A DNA stretch of 64,000 nt from Calocera cornea HHB12733 (Eukaryota; Basidiomycota; Dacrymycetes; Dacrymycetales; Dacrymycetaceae), in assembly GCA_001632435.1 (NCBI GenBank), contig KV423924.1, positions 124,001-188,000 of the forward strand, given 5' to 3'. Every line of letters begins with the position of its first letter. The first letter of the stretch is position 1. A program made the position numbers and the translations under genes. Positions 48,137 through 59,235 of the stretch are shown piece after piece. The notes beneath the pieces are model-generated. The model saw nothing but the letters and a program-made list of their open reading frames with translations, was not told the origin of the DNA and made no database searches.

Positions 48137-49498
48137 CGGTGGGGCGGGGAGGGGGGAGGGACCGGCCGAGCGGGTCGAGCAGGCGTATGCCGGGGTACGA
48201 GCGAGAGGAGCGCAGGCCTGGGTGAGCAAGTGGACGGTCGTCGAGGCCGATGCTCGCCTCGGACGCCAATCGTCGGCAGCACGACTCTCCAATGACCTGA
48301 CCCTCCTCGAATTTGACGCGACAACAAAACTGCCTCCATTCTGCTCCCGCTCCCGCTCCCTCTCCCTATGGACACCCTCCGCCTGCTTCCTCGCTTCCTG
48401 CACGAGCGCCGTCCGCCATTATCATTCATCCCCCGGCGGGCAGCAGGCTGCCGTGTGCCTTCCCGCCTTCCCCCACCCCCCGGCGTCGTCATAGCAACCG
48501 TCCAGCCAGCCCGTGCATCCCCTTTATTTGCACTGGCAGAGCGGCGCTCCCCTGTACTGTGCTGTGCTGTGCTGTACTGTGCTATTATCAGCCTCAACAT
48601 ACTCCAGCGCTAGCGACTGCTACTATTAATCCTAATCCTAATCTTAATCTACCAAGTAGTACTGCCCACTACCACTCACAGAGCGTAGACTAGCGACTAG
48701 CGACTAGCGATTATGATAGCGTCCCTTCGCCCTGGGCCTTTACCAGCCCGGCCGGACATCGGGCCCATCGCCGGAAGCGACGCGACTTCCCCCGAGCCCT
48801 TCCCCCTTTCCCCGAGCCCGAGCCCCGAGTCCCGCCAATTGAATGTCCGACCCCCCCCCCCTCGCACGAGCCATCAGACGATTACGGATCCGGTTGCGTA
48901 ACGGGTGCCAGCCTCGGCGCGTCATTCGCTTATGAACTAGGCTTATTACCAATATTAATCGCAGCGGGTGGGACTACTGGCGCTGACACGCGCGCTCGTA
49001 CGCGTCGGCGATGGACCACCCAGACACCCATGCCTGCCGTGTGTACTGTGCACTGTATCATGCATATGATAGCCCCCAGCCCAGCGCTAAATTGCCAGTC
49101 GGACGGATGCCGACGCTGATGCCGATGCGCTGGTGCACAGGGATGCGGTGCGTGAAACGTGTTTCCCAGAGAGCGTATAAGTAGCGCGCTGACGGCGCGA
49201 GTCAGCACCTAGCGATCTCGCACTTTCTTTCCGACCCACGACCCACGGCCCACGGCCCACGCAATCCACCCACGGCCCACGCTACATACGGTACATACGG
49301 TACGTCCTGCGCACGTCCCATAACTCGAGCCTCATCCGTCTGCAGAACAGAACAGTAGAACGCCTCATCCCCCGCTCGCGCAGTGCCACCAACCCCTCCA
49401 TCCCCTCTCGCGTTCTGCCCTATCGATCCCGCCTGCAACGCTCTACAAAGGTGCGTGCCGTGCCGTGCCGTGCGCAACGCAGCCCAAGCGAGGGCAGC
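48137..49498. other. Divergent intergenic region
   Basis: About 1.4 kb between two starts. It contains short simple repeats (CTGTG near 48560, AGCGACT near 48690, CCACGGC near 49240). A GTGCGT...GGGCAG intron at 49449-49496 may lie in the 5' leader of the next gene. No gene is seen. Confidence 0.5.
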
Positions 49499-50140
49499 AT
49501 GCATCTCCTCCGTGCTTACGACCGCTCCGCCCTCCAGTCCTCCCGCGCGCCCTTCGCAGCCCCGGCCCCACCGCCCTCCGCGCCGCCAGCCCGCTCAGCG
49601 CCTCCCAACCCGCCTCGCCCCGCGCCCCGCCCCCTCCCAGCGCCCACCACATCCCCCTCCCCATCCCCATCCGCCTACCCACCCCCTCCTCGCCCCAAAA
49701 TGCGCAGCGCGACCCTCCCCCCCTCGACACCCGCGACGTCCCGCCCGTACCCGTACAACCTCGCGCAGTCCGGGCTGGTGCTCGAGTCCCTGCTGGCGAC
49801 CTCCGCGCTGGACGAGATCAGCACTGCGGGCCCGTCGCTGGACGCGCTGGCGAGCCACCTGCTCTTCGCCGGGCACGTGCTGACCTCGCTCCACCAAAGG
49901 CCGCGGAGCGAACAGGTCCTCCGCGCCGGCGTCGCCTTCTGGATGTACCCCACGGGCGGAAAGGGCCCCTACGAGATGCTCCCCGATGGCCGCGTCGCCA
50001 AGCACGGCTTGCTCGTCACCGCCGAGCGGGGCGCGACGGTCGAGGATGTCGTGAAGGGCGTGGAGGAGAGGATGCCGGAGCGGGGCGTGGAGCACCTGCA
50101 TGTGCCTGCGAGCGTGCTGGAGGAGGAGGAGGAGGAGTAG
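49499..50140 (+). CDS. Unrecognised small protein
   Basis: Single frame of 213 residues from ATG 49499. The first ~70 residues are Pro/Ala/Ser-rich; the rest looks folded (YNLAQSGLVLESLLATSALDE, SLDALASHLLFAGHVLTSLHQ, VLRAGVAFWMYPTGGKGPYE, KHGLLVTAERGATVEDVVKGV) and ends in a poly-Glu tail. I do not recognise the family. An inner ATG (RSATLPPSTPATSRPYPYN) at about 49700 is an alternative start. Confidence 0.6.
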   Translation: MHLLRAYDRSALQSSRAPFAAPAPPPSAPPARSAPPNPPRPAPRPLPAPTTSPSPSPSAYPPPPRPKMRSATLPPSTPATSRPYPYNLAQSGLVLESLLATSALDEISTAGPSLDALASHLLFAGHVLTSLHQRPRSEQVLRAGVAFWMYPTGGKGPYEMLPDGRVAKHGLLVTAERGATVEDVVKGVEERMPERGVEHLHVPASVLEEEEEE

Positions 50141-50879
50141 TACGCTCAAGGGTTGGCTGGGACACAGGGGAGAGGGCGGTGGAGCACGCTTGTACGATAC
50201 TGGAAGGGGAATGGACTGGTGCTTGTCCGTCACGAAGCACCCTTGTGCCGAGCGCATATATGCACGCTGGGTGGGCGGGACGCTCTTGGTACTCGACGAC
50301 GCCTTCCCAGCGTCTGATCGGCGCACGACGACTGGACGGACGCCTACGCTCAGAGTAAACTGGCACGCCCATTGGGTCTCGAATAGGCGTGCGTCAGGAG
50401 CAGGCGCGAGACGGACGGCGTCGATCAGGCAAGGATTGCAGCAACGAATTCATTAAAGAGAGCGTTCTGAGACTGTTCGCAACGAGGGCCGACAACCGGC
50501 TTCTCTCGTCGCACTGTCAGATCTGGGCGGTGCATGGCAAGCGCACAAGCAAAGCGCGCCGCAGTGTCGTTGCCGCAGTTGAAGTCGTCAGAGAACAGAA
50601 CGCTCGAGCGCTCGTCTCCTCCAGAGCAGTTGCCTGAGCATGCTGCACAGTACAGTACAGTAGATGGCGCGAAGGGCCGGTCGGGTCGCTCATGCCGCTA
50701 GTCCCGCTCGTTGATAAACAGGAGTTCGAAGCAGTCTGAGGCCCAGCAGGCGCCGTGGTCGTTACCTAAGTACTGCGCTACGCCGGCATAGGGGAATGTC
50801 GACGATACGCGTCGCCCACTTGCATGGGCGACGCGCAGAACGGAAAGCACCTGTAGAATGTATCAGTAAGAGCGTCTAG
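50141..50879. other. Intergenic
   Basis: No gene recognised. It ends near a short hairpin at 50809-50834. Confidence 0.5.
50809..50834. repeat. Short perfect hairpin
   Basis: GCGTCGCCCA, a 6 nt loop CTTGCA, then TGGGCGACGC: a 10 bp perfect stem just beyond the 3' end of element B. Function unknown. Confidence 0.85.
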
Positions 50880-52060
50880 AGCGGGATGAAAGAGAACTTA
50901 TAGGAAAAAAGATGTCCCCTTCCGCCCGGCTAGGCCGGGCAGTCGGGGCCATGCCCATCGAGCGGGACTTTGGTGTGCCCCCCTGGGAGGGGAGCACGTT
51001 TGGCCCGCCCGAACTGTGCTGGCATGCACTTTGGGTTTGCCGCGCCGGGGGCATGACTCCCGTGGTCGCGGCGGCCAGGCCCCGGGCGAGCGCGGGCCTG
51101 ACCCCCACTTGCCGCCCTGCAAGCCCGAGCTGGCCGGCGGGGGGCTCAACCCCGCTAGTCGCGTCCCTCTCCCCGGGAGGCAGGGAGAGGCAGCTCCTTC
51201 GTCTCCCCCTAAGCCGCCTGCACTGGGGCGGGCGGAGCTAGTGCCCGGACAGCGCGGGGCTGCCGCCCCCGGGGGAGATCTTGCCCGGGAGGGGCGGCCG
51301 GTCTATGAAGCTCGGTAGCGTCCCTTGTCTGGGGTCTGGAGACCAGGGTCAGCAAGCGTCCATCGGAGAAGACAGAGGGCGCGCACTTAAAGACTGCCCT
51401 GGGGCCGGCCGCTCGAGCGCGGAAAGCCCCAGACCCCCGGGGAGGGGTTGCCGTCTGCGAGGGGACGATCCCCGCCCAACGCCCAGCTTATATAGCCGCA
51501 ACGAGCCCTCCTCCGACTCAGCAAAGACAGCGTGTACTGTAATCACCAGCTCGTAATCCGGGCACGAAACGCCGGAAAAAGCCTGCAGGAGCACCCGGTC
51601 CGTCGAGTCTAAAATGCAAGATTCCTATTGCTCAGGGTTTCTTTCGACGAAGATAGACGGCCAAAGCCCCCGCGCACCGGGGGTTTGTCTCCACAAACCT
51701 GTGAAAGGGAGCCGATGGCATGGAGCACCGCTGGTCAGCTGTTGACGGTCACTTTCTGTCAGCTATTCACTTGCATCACTGACATAACCTCCGGCTTCCT
51801 CAGCACACCGGTGATGGTTCTCCCATCTTCCCGAGACACACAGCATAAAGGGTGTGAATATTGCACGTTTGCCCCTTCTATGCTGCCCTAGGCTGGTCAG
51901 CCCCCTCGGTAACCAAGGAGCAAAGAAACCAGGATCCAGAGATCCTGGCTTCTTTTCTCTTTGCCCTGGTTACTGCTCCCATGGTTGGCAGGTACGTTCT
52001 GGAGAGGAGATCCCATTTGACAATCGCATGGTCCGGGAGGGGCGGGTAACGTCGGCCACC
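50880..52060 (-). mobile_element. GC-rich TATA-bearing repeat element, copy B
   Basis: Inverted relative to copy A at 42580-43815. On the minus strand: AAGAGAAAAGAAGCC with the hairpin CCAGGATC-CAGA-GATCCTGG (51929-51948), GAGCAATAGGAA, TCGGAGGAGGG, CTATATAAGC (51487-51496), then GC-rich repeats (CCGGGG..TGGC.GCCG, GGCGCGGCAA) and a T-rich end. The two copies are clearly related but diverged, so neither insertion is recent. Confidence 0.6.
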
Positions 52061-52455
52061 GTTGGGGCGAAGAAGCGTCCTGCAGTAGGCAGCCTTTGTC
52101 GGTGCCGGACGATGGATGACTTTTGCGGCGGATGACCGACCGTGACTCGGGCAGCTTGGTGCAACGCACAGTGATGCTACGCAGGAGGCAGGGGCGTACT
52201 GGACATTGAGCGCGACGATGCCCCTTCTCCCCTCGAACGGCGTGGGCACGCGGACTGGGGGACATGAAATTCAGAACGATATCTCATTACCAAAGCCTAA
52301 CCCAAGACCTGTCCCATGCTGGTCCATGTACCGATATAGCTCCCGTTGTGTAACTCAGTATACTGTAGCAGTAATCCGATCCCCAAATGTACTTCAGATG
52401 ATCCTAAATGATCCTTGTTTTGTTCCTGCGACTCTGAGCTCAGACTGGCCACTGC

Positions 52456-54302
52456 TCAGTCGAACGCGTTCGCAGCCTGGACGAGCTCGGCCGCTTCCCT
52501 AGACCGCGGCCGGATGACGGTGTCGAAGTGCTCCGGGTGCCTACGTTCCATCGTGAGCACCTCAAGGTCGTTCCACTCCGCGGGCAGGGGAAAGGCTTAC
52601 GAGACCACCCCGCTCGAGAACCCCACGTCGCCGGGGACGACCTCCCTCCCGTCCTCGCCGAGCGGCCGTGCGATATCGAACGCGGCGAGCACGCCCGCAA
52701 TCTGCACCAGCAGCGTCGCGTACGCGACGTGCTGCCCGAGGCACACGCGGCCGCCGAAGCCGAACACGGGGGAGCCGTACCCGAGGGCGAGCTGCTGATC
52801 CTTGCTCATGGCCAGGAAGCGCTCGGGCCGGAAGACCTCGACGTCCTCGCCGTAGATGGCGCGGTCACGGGACATGGCCCATGCGTTCGGCATGAGCAGC
52901 GTGTTGGCCGGGATGCGGTACCCGAGGTACTCGTCGTACGCCTCGTGCTCTGGAGAGGAGAAGCGGTGCGGGAAGCCCATGGGCACGATTATCCCCCACC
53001 TGAGGACCTCTTTGACCAGCGCGTGGAGATACGGCGCGCGCTCCGGGTCGAGGTCGGCGAACGTCGGCAGCCGCTCGCCACCCACCAGCGCGTCGAGTTC
53101 CGCCTGCGCCGCGCGTTGTGCAGAGGGGTACTTGGTCATCGCCAGCGTGAAGGAGGCGAGCGCGCCGACGGTCGTGTCGGCCCCCGCGGCGAAGAGCGAG
53201 CCGGCGAGCCAGCGGATGAGCACTTCCTGCGAGGGGGCCGGGTTCTTTTCCAGGAGGTCGGAGACGAGACTTGGAGGGGCGGTGTGCTTTGCCTGTGTGC
53301 TATTAGGAGATGGTAGGATAAGGAGGAGGGAGACGGACCCTCTGCTCCTGGACTTTGTCAAACGGCGAATTGACGAGATGCTCTAGCTCCGCGCGCCACG
53401 CTTTGGCGGTAGCGTTGAACCCGCAGCCGGGCACCCAGGCCGGCACATGCTTCACTGATAGCAGTTATCAGCCACTGTCATTACGACCTGTGCGATAATG
53501 ATAGCGTACGGAACGGCACAAAGTCGACTATCCAGTTTCCTGGGGTGGCCGCGACCGAGAAATGCTCCACGACGTGCTTCGCCTGCTCAATGAGCGCGTC
53601 GCGCTCCTTCCCCGGCTCCGTCCCATAAGTCGTGAGCATGATGAACGCGCCAGCGCTCCTGCTGGGCATCAGCTACTTTCCCTGTCCAAGAAGCCACAAG
53701 CACTCACGCCCGATAGTGGTCCATCCACCTGTCCGGCTCCCTGAGCAGCCTGGCCAGCAGCCTGGCGGCTTCCTCCTCCATCCCCCGCCCATACTGCGCC
53801 TGCACCGCGGCCAGGCTCATCATCGCCTGGCCCATCCTCCTCGTCTGCGCATGGGGAGCGCCCTCGAGCATGGCCACGCTCTTCGCCCAGCCGACGAGCT
53901 CGCCCGCGAAGGTCATGTGCACACGCCCGCTGTACGCGCTGTTGCGCTTCTCGAGGAGGTCGCGTGCTGCCTGGCGCGTGTTGAGGATGATGAGGTGCTG
54001 CCCGAAGGCGGTGAGGTGGGTGAGCTCGCCTGGGGCGGGGCGTGAGGGGTATGATCAGCAACTGTACTGCAAGGCTGAAGGTGGGGGAGGGAGAGCGCAC
54101 CATAGGTCTTTGCCCACTGTGCATACACGAGCCACGGCCGCTCCTTTGGGATCTGGAGGGCGTTTCCGAGGAGGGGGAGGCCGGGCGGGCCGGGGGGCAG
54201 GGGGAGGGCGTGGGTGCCTGTCCCGCGGCGCCAGAGAGCATACACGAGTGCGAGGAGGAATGCGGCGAACAAGTAGTCGAGGGCGAGTGGATGGAGTGCC
54301 AT
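52456..54302 (-). CDS. Cytochrome P450 monooxygenase
   Basis: Microsomal haem-thiolate oxygenase, 521 residues from six exons (54302-54101, 54029-53708, 53658-53510, 53454-53339, 53292-52601, 52540-52456), all in phase. N-terminal membrane anchor (LDYLFAAFLLALVYALWRR), then LPLPPGPPGLPLLGNALQ; I-helix AAGADTT; ExxR in KEVLRW; PERF motif FRPERFL; haem-binding FGFGGRVCLG. The tail HFDTVIRPRSREA is joined by a 60 nt intron. It resembles Agaricomycete P450s often labelled O-methylsterigmatocystin oxidoreductase-like; the substrate cannot be told. No other secondary-metabolism genes lie beside it. Confidence 0.94.
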
Positions 54303-57024
54303 TTTCACGCGGGTGCAGGCAGGGGGACGTTCGAGGGGAGCGAGAAGCGGGGGATGCGCTTGCGAAGGACACGCTCGGGCCACTAGTACTTGTTACATAT
54401 GCACACCCAGCATAGACACCCCCTCTCTCCTCCTGCCGCTTTCGGACGGTCCCTGCAATGGGCAACGCGGGAGAAGCACCGTCGGGCCATGGGCACTGCC
54501 GCCGGCCTCCGTCGCTTTCCCATCGCCCCTTCTGTGGCGTCACACATCCACGCAGCCGTTACACTAGCATCGTTGCACTGAGCATGCAGTAGCGCGATCC
54601 GCTCCGCGCGAGCCAATTCACCCAGTGCTATCATAGTGTGATTGGCGAGTGAAGCGAGCGTGGTCAAGTATGAAGCTTGAAGGAAGACCGGCGGGAAAGA
54701 AGAAGAAGGGTCGAGGCCCCCTTGCACCATGCGGGTCGCCTCGTCATCGCTTGGCTATTCACTAGACCCCGACTCGGACGCCCATCTTCAGCCTCTGCAT
54801 CTTCAGCCTGTCATCCCATCCCCGCACACCCTAAACCGTTGCAAGACTTCTCCTGTCTTCCTATCCCGACCTCGGCTGTTTTGCGGAATGCGGAATCACG
54901 GACCGGGACGCAGCCGCGCGGGGGTGCTCTGCCTGATGGCCAACTTGGAAGTGCCGCCGGCTGCGGCTTGATGTCGGTCCCCCTGCCCCTGTCGTACTGC
55001 ACATACGTTTGCAGAGTGCGGGGCGAACGACTCCAAGGGTGTGGAACACGGTGCATCAACCGCCGACCCAGGCGCGAAACGCACTGCGCATCCTGGCCCG
55101 ACGCTGGGGAGGAGGATCGATCGTACGAGATCCCCAATGGAAAAGGATCCTGCCGCTGCGGCGTGCTTATCGTACAACACACACGCCCGTCGTCGCTGTC
55201 AATAATCAGGCAAGCATCAACCGCGCCAGAGCTTCTACAGAGCAGGTGATTGACGACGACAACGACCGCGGCTTGCCGAACCTCGAACTTCTTCAGCGCA
55301 GTCCGATACCGTGGCGCCTTGGGCTGGCATCGTTGCAGCGCTATATTACCCGATCCCCAGCGCGCGGGCCTGGCCAGACGTCAGCATCTACAGTATCAAA
55401 CAAACAACCTAACAACGCCCAGATAACTGAATTAGACGTGCACTCCAAAACGCAAGCGCAGGCCGGGCAGCGCATCAGATCGCTCGCTGCAAACGGCAGT
55501 CCTGCCCGACTCGCCCCGTTTCTCACACGCTTTGCGCCCCTCAAACTGCCGCAGCTGCCTACATATCATACAGTACAGGAAGCAAGCGAGCGAGCGAGCG
55601 TCTGTGGGAGCGGGCCTGCCAAGCAAGCTCCGCTGCTCAGAATGTCTATCTTGCAACCCGTCCGACCTACTGTATTGGGGGTACGGGGTATTCCTCTTTC
55701 GCACACCGGCAGGAGGACCCGTGTGAAGGTGAAAAGGCCGGCTCGAGCTGGTGCAGTACAGTACAGTACTGAGAAGATGACGTGCCTGGCCATCGATGCG
55801 GGAGCAGCCGTCCCCATCAATTGATCAAGTTGGGCGCGCGCGGAAGGAGCCGAACCGGACCGCACACCTTGCAGCTCTATTTCCCCCAGGATTCTGCGCT
55901 TCCGGCCTTCTGGGCTTCGGCATGGAGTCATCCGCGACCCACGTACTGTACAGTACTTCCGTTCCGTTTCACGTTCGCGCTTTTTCGGGTCTCATCATGT
56001 TCCGCCATTGCGAAAAAATGTCTCGCCGTGCGCGCGCGGGGTTGATACAGTGTTGCGAATATTGCCTCCTCGGCGAGGTCACCGTCGCCGCATCCCACAG
56101 CTCTGGAGCCTCCGAGCCATCGTCATCTTCCTCTCGTCCCTTCTGCATTCGGGCTTCTGGCTTCTGGCTTCTGGATTCATCCTGCACCGGCTTGCCTGCA
56201 ATCGCGCTCGGCTCCCCTGCGCGCAAATTACAGCTGCCGCTCTTGCCAACTTAGTGCGGTGAGGTGATGGTGCCCTCAACGCACCCTCTGACCGCACTCA
56301 CTCACACGCACACGCACGCGTCGAGCCGTCGCACGGTCGGTCGCCCGTTGCTCGCCTGTCCGGTTCCACAAACCTTGTGCGCGCTTTGCCACGTTGGGAG
56401 CTTGGGCGGTGTGGGGCGCTCCTCCGGCCGGGCGTGCCGGTCGCTCATTTCCCCTCTCGGGATGCGGCACTCTGTTCGATTCCCTGGGAGGATCTGGATG
56501 CGTGCATATGCCCACGTAGCTCGCGCCGCACCGGAAACCCCCCCGGAATCATCATGGCCTCTATGCCTTCTTCCCCCGGGGCAGGCTATTCCTGGCGCCC
56601 CATCTTCTGCCTTGCCCCCGCCCGTTCCCAGAGTAACGCCCCCTCGTGCGCGGCGCACGGGCCGGCCCTGGCGCACGCGAGCTAGCAGTCGATCTGGACC
56701 ACGCAGGGTGCGGGGATCGACATATCTCTCCCTTCTCCCTTCTCATCTGCCCACACACCCCACCCCGGTGCTGCCTATCGGCCCACTCAGCTTGCCAGAG
56801 AGTCTATTCCAACGACCTCCTCATTTTGAGCTTCTGGCTCTCCGTGGCGTGGGTGTTGCTGGGTGCGCCAAGCAAGCTCTGACTCGCTCACTCGGCGAGG
56901 TGAAGCGCTTCGTTGGACTTGGGCTCTCAGACATATAAAGTGTGCTGGTCGCCTGACCAGGACGGGAACGACATTCCTTACAGCACCTGCGTACCCCGCA
57001 TTCCCAGCTGTTGTATCGCCCAGC
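54303..57024. other. 2.7 kb divergent intergenic region, no convincing gene
   Basis: Separates the P450 start from the membrane-protein start. A 272-codon open frame at 55009-55824 exists, but it has no recognisable motif and a composition like random GC-rich sequence. 56270-56960 is C/T-rich and includes a CATATAAAG at 56932, a likely TATA box for the next gene. Several GTACTGTAC-type short palindromes occur (55760, 55945). Confidence 0.5.
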
Positions 57025-58299
57025 ATGGATCAGCTCACTCACATGATCGAGTTCACCGCTACTGGCGCTATCATGGGCCAGTGGCTGCTTGGTATGTCCT
57101 CTCTCCCCACGCTCCCGTGACTGGTTAACCCCATTATGCAGGCATGAGCACCCTCGTCACCGTCGTCCTGCTCTACCTGCTCTCCTACGTGCAAGCCGCC
57201 TCTGCCCGCGCCTCAGCGCGCGTCTTCGGCTGGGTCCCGCGTGAGCTCCTCGGCCAAGCGGGAATCGCCCTCGGCCTAACGCTCTTCGACTACATCTACT
57301 TCTCCTTCCGCAACATGCGCTTCGTCGTCGGCCTCGTCGACTCCCCCACGAGCGAGGCCCTGGCGCTGTACTACATCGATGCGACCAACTGGCGCTTCAT
57401 TGGCTCCGTCATCACCTGGCTCTGCAAGACGGCGTTTGCGGACCTTGTCATGCTGCTCCGCGCGGTCAAGCTGTTCCAGAACAATGATAGGCTCGGCGGG
57501 GTGCTCGGGTACTACAGCGTGCTCGCCTTCCTCTCCATCCTCTACCTTGGCACGCTTGGTATGTCCCTCTCGCCTGCACCTCTGCGGTCTCCTCACACAT
57601 AGATGACAGCGGCCGGCCTCGTCACCTGGGTCGGCCTCCTCCGGCCCTCCGCCGCGACATTCGACGACCTCCTCGAGCACAGCGCGACGTTCTTCATGTC
57701 CATCCACTGCGGGTACAACGTCCTCGTCACCCTGCTCATCTCGTTCGTCTACTGGCGCGCGATGAGCCACCAGTTCAAGATGATGACCGTCGCCCAGCTC
57801 GCGCTCAGGAGCTTCTCCGCGGGGAACATGCTGTATACGATGTTGATTACTGTGCTGGTGGTGCTGTACCAGAAACAGCTGCTTTTTGTCTACTTCTGGT
57901 ACGACATTACCCAGCCGCTCATGGTAAGTTTCCCGTCATCCGCTTTCAACTTAGCTGATCTTGATGGGCTAGACTATGTCCTTCACCGTACCCATGCTCC
58001 TCACCGGGTTCGCCCGCATCCTGCCCATTGCCGCCGCAACGATGAAGGCCACCACCGTACATCCCTCCTCCTCCCCGTCCCGTCACACACTGACCCTCCC
58101 CCAGATGAACGGCATCCGTGCGACCTCCGGCGGGATCTCCGTGTCCGTGCGGCACGGGACAGACCGTGAGCTTGAGGAGAGCGTGACGGACTACTCGGCG
58201 AACATCCAGATGGACCCGCTGGCCTCGCGCGCACAGGAGGAGGCCAAGCGCAAGGGCTTGGAGTCGGACGAGGACTTCATGTCTGCTGGTCCTGAGTGA
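57025..58299 (+). CDS. Seven-helix-type integral membrane protein, family unassigned
   Basis: Five exons (57025-57091, 57142-57558, 57610-57923, 57973-58056, 58105-58299) give 358 residues. Hydrophobic helices: TLVTVVLLYLLSYV, GQAGIALGLTLFDYIYF, FIGSVITWLCKTAFADLVML, GYYSVLAFLSILYLG, AAGLVTWVGLL, YNVLVTLLISFVYW and MLYTMLITVLVVLY. The C-terminal tail is charged and soluble (DRELEESVTDYSANIQMDP). This matches the layout of many unnamed basidiomycete 7TM proteins; receptor function is a guess. Confidence 0.8.
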
Positions 58300-59235
58300 C
58301 TAATCTATTTCGGAAAATGAGGACAGAGAGAAGAGGGGAGAGGGGGAGACACGGACTCGTTCATAATACGCAGGGGCAGACTCATACCGGGATACACGGG
58401 CGACGAGATCAGGAACTGAGGCGGGGTAGGGCTGTTCGTAAAATCAGGCATGCCGGGACACGCCGCGTTGTGTTGTTCACTTTTGACATTCGTTTGTTAT
58501 TGTTTGCTCTGAATTATCAATGATGTATGCTTTTGTTTCTGAAGCCTTCGTAAGGCGTGCTGGTCCCATGCTGCTGCCTGGCGGAGGGCACGTGACAGCT
58601 AGCGACAACAGACGTCGAGGTTGCTCAGCCCTAGTCATCAAGTGGATCCCCTTAATCAGGAGAAGTAGCGAGCTCCGGCATGGACTCGAAAATCTCCGGA
58701 CAGGGGAACACAGCTTGCCTCGCAGCATGGGCGTTGGTTTGGCTCATTGTGGACCATATTTAGGAGCGTACGCGGCCCCCGCTCCGACAGCCTCGGCACG
58801 ATACAGTACTGTAACGTACAGGATAAGTTATACATAAATGACACCTGTATTTCCGTTAGCTTCGTTGCCCCACATTCTACACCCACCTCGCTCACCAGGT
58901 TCAGATCCAACCTCCCCAGGAGTGCAGAATCGCACTCGCGCGGACCTGCCAGTGACTCAGGCTGGTCCAGCTCAACTCCGGCCGCCAAGCCGCCCTCGGC
59001 ACCGACACGCGCGATCCCCTGCGCCCCCTCACCGCCACCCCATCAGCGTGAAAGGGAGTGAAAGAGGTAGAGTACGTCGCCCCCACGCCTCCGCACTCGC
59101 CGACCGCCTGGCACGCCCGTTGCCCTTCTAGCACTTCCAGAATCTGGGGACGCACGCATACCCTTGCTCGGACCATCACCGCTAGAGTCGTGAACAGCAT
59201 CCGGAGCAGGCTGAGAGAGATCACGACCACACAAG
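58300..59235. other. Intergenic
   Basis: About 0.9 kb between tandem genes. No gene is seen; it should hold the promoter of the Blm10 gene. Confidence 0.5.

Noticed and set aside
48620..48660. CCTAATCCTAATC run resembling telomeric repeat
   Set aside because: Only a few imperfect units, and not the fungal TTAGGG type.
55009..55824. 271-residue open frame in the intergenic region after the P450
   Set aside because: No recognisable motif, random-looking composition, no promoter or intron signals. GC-rich sequence gives such frames by chance.
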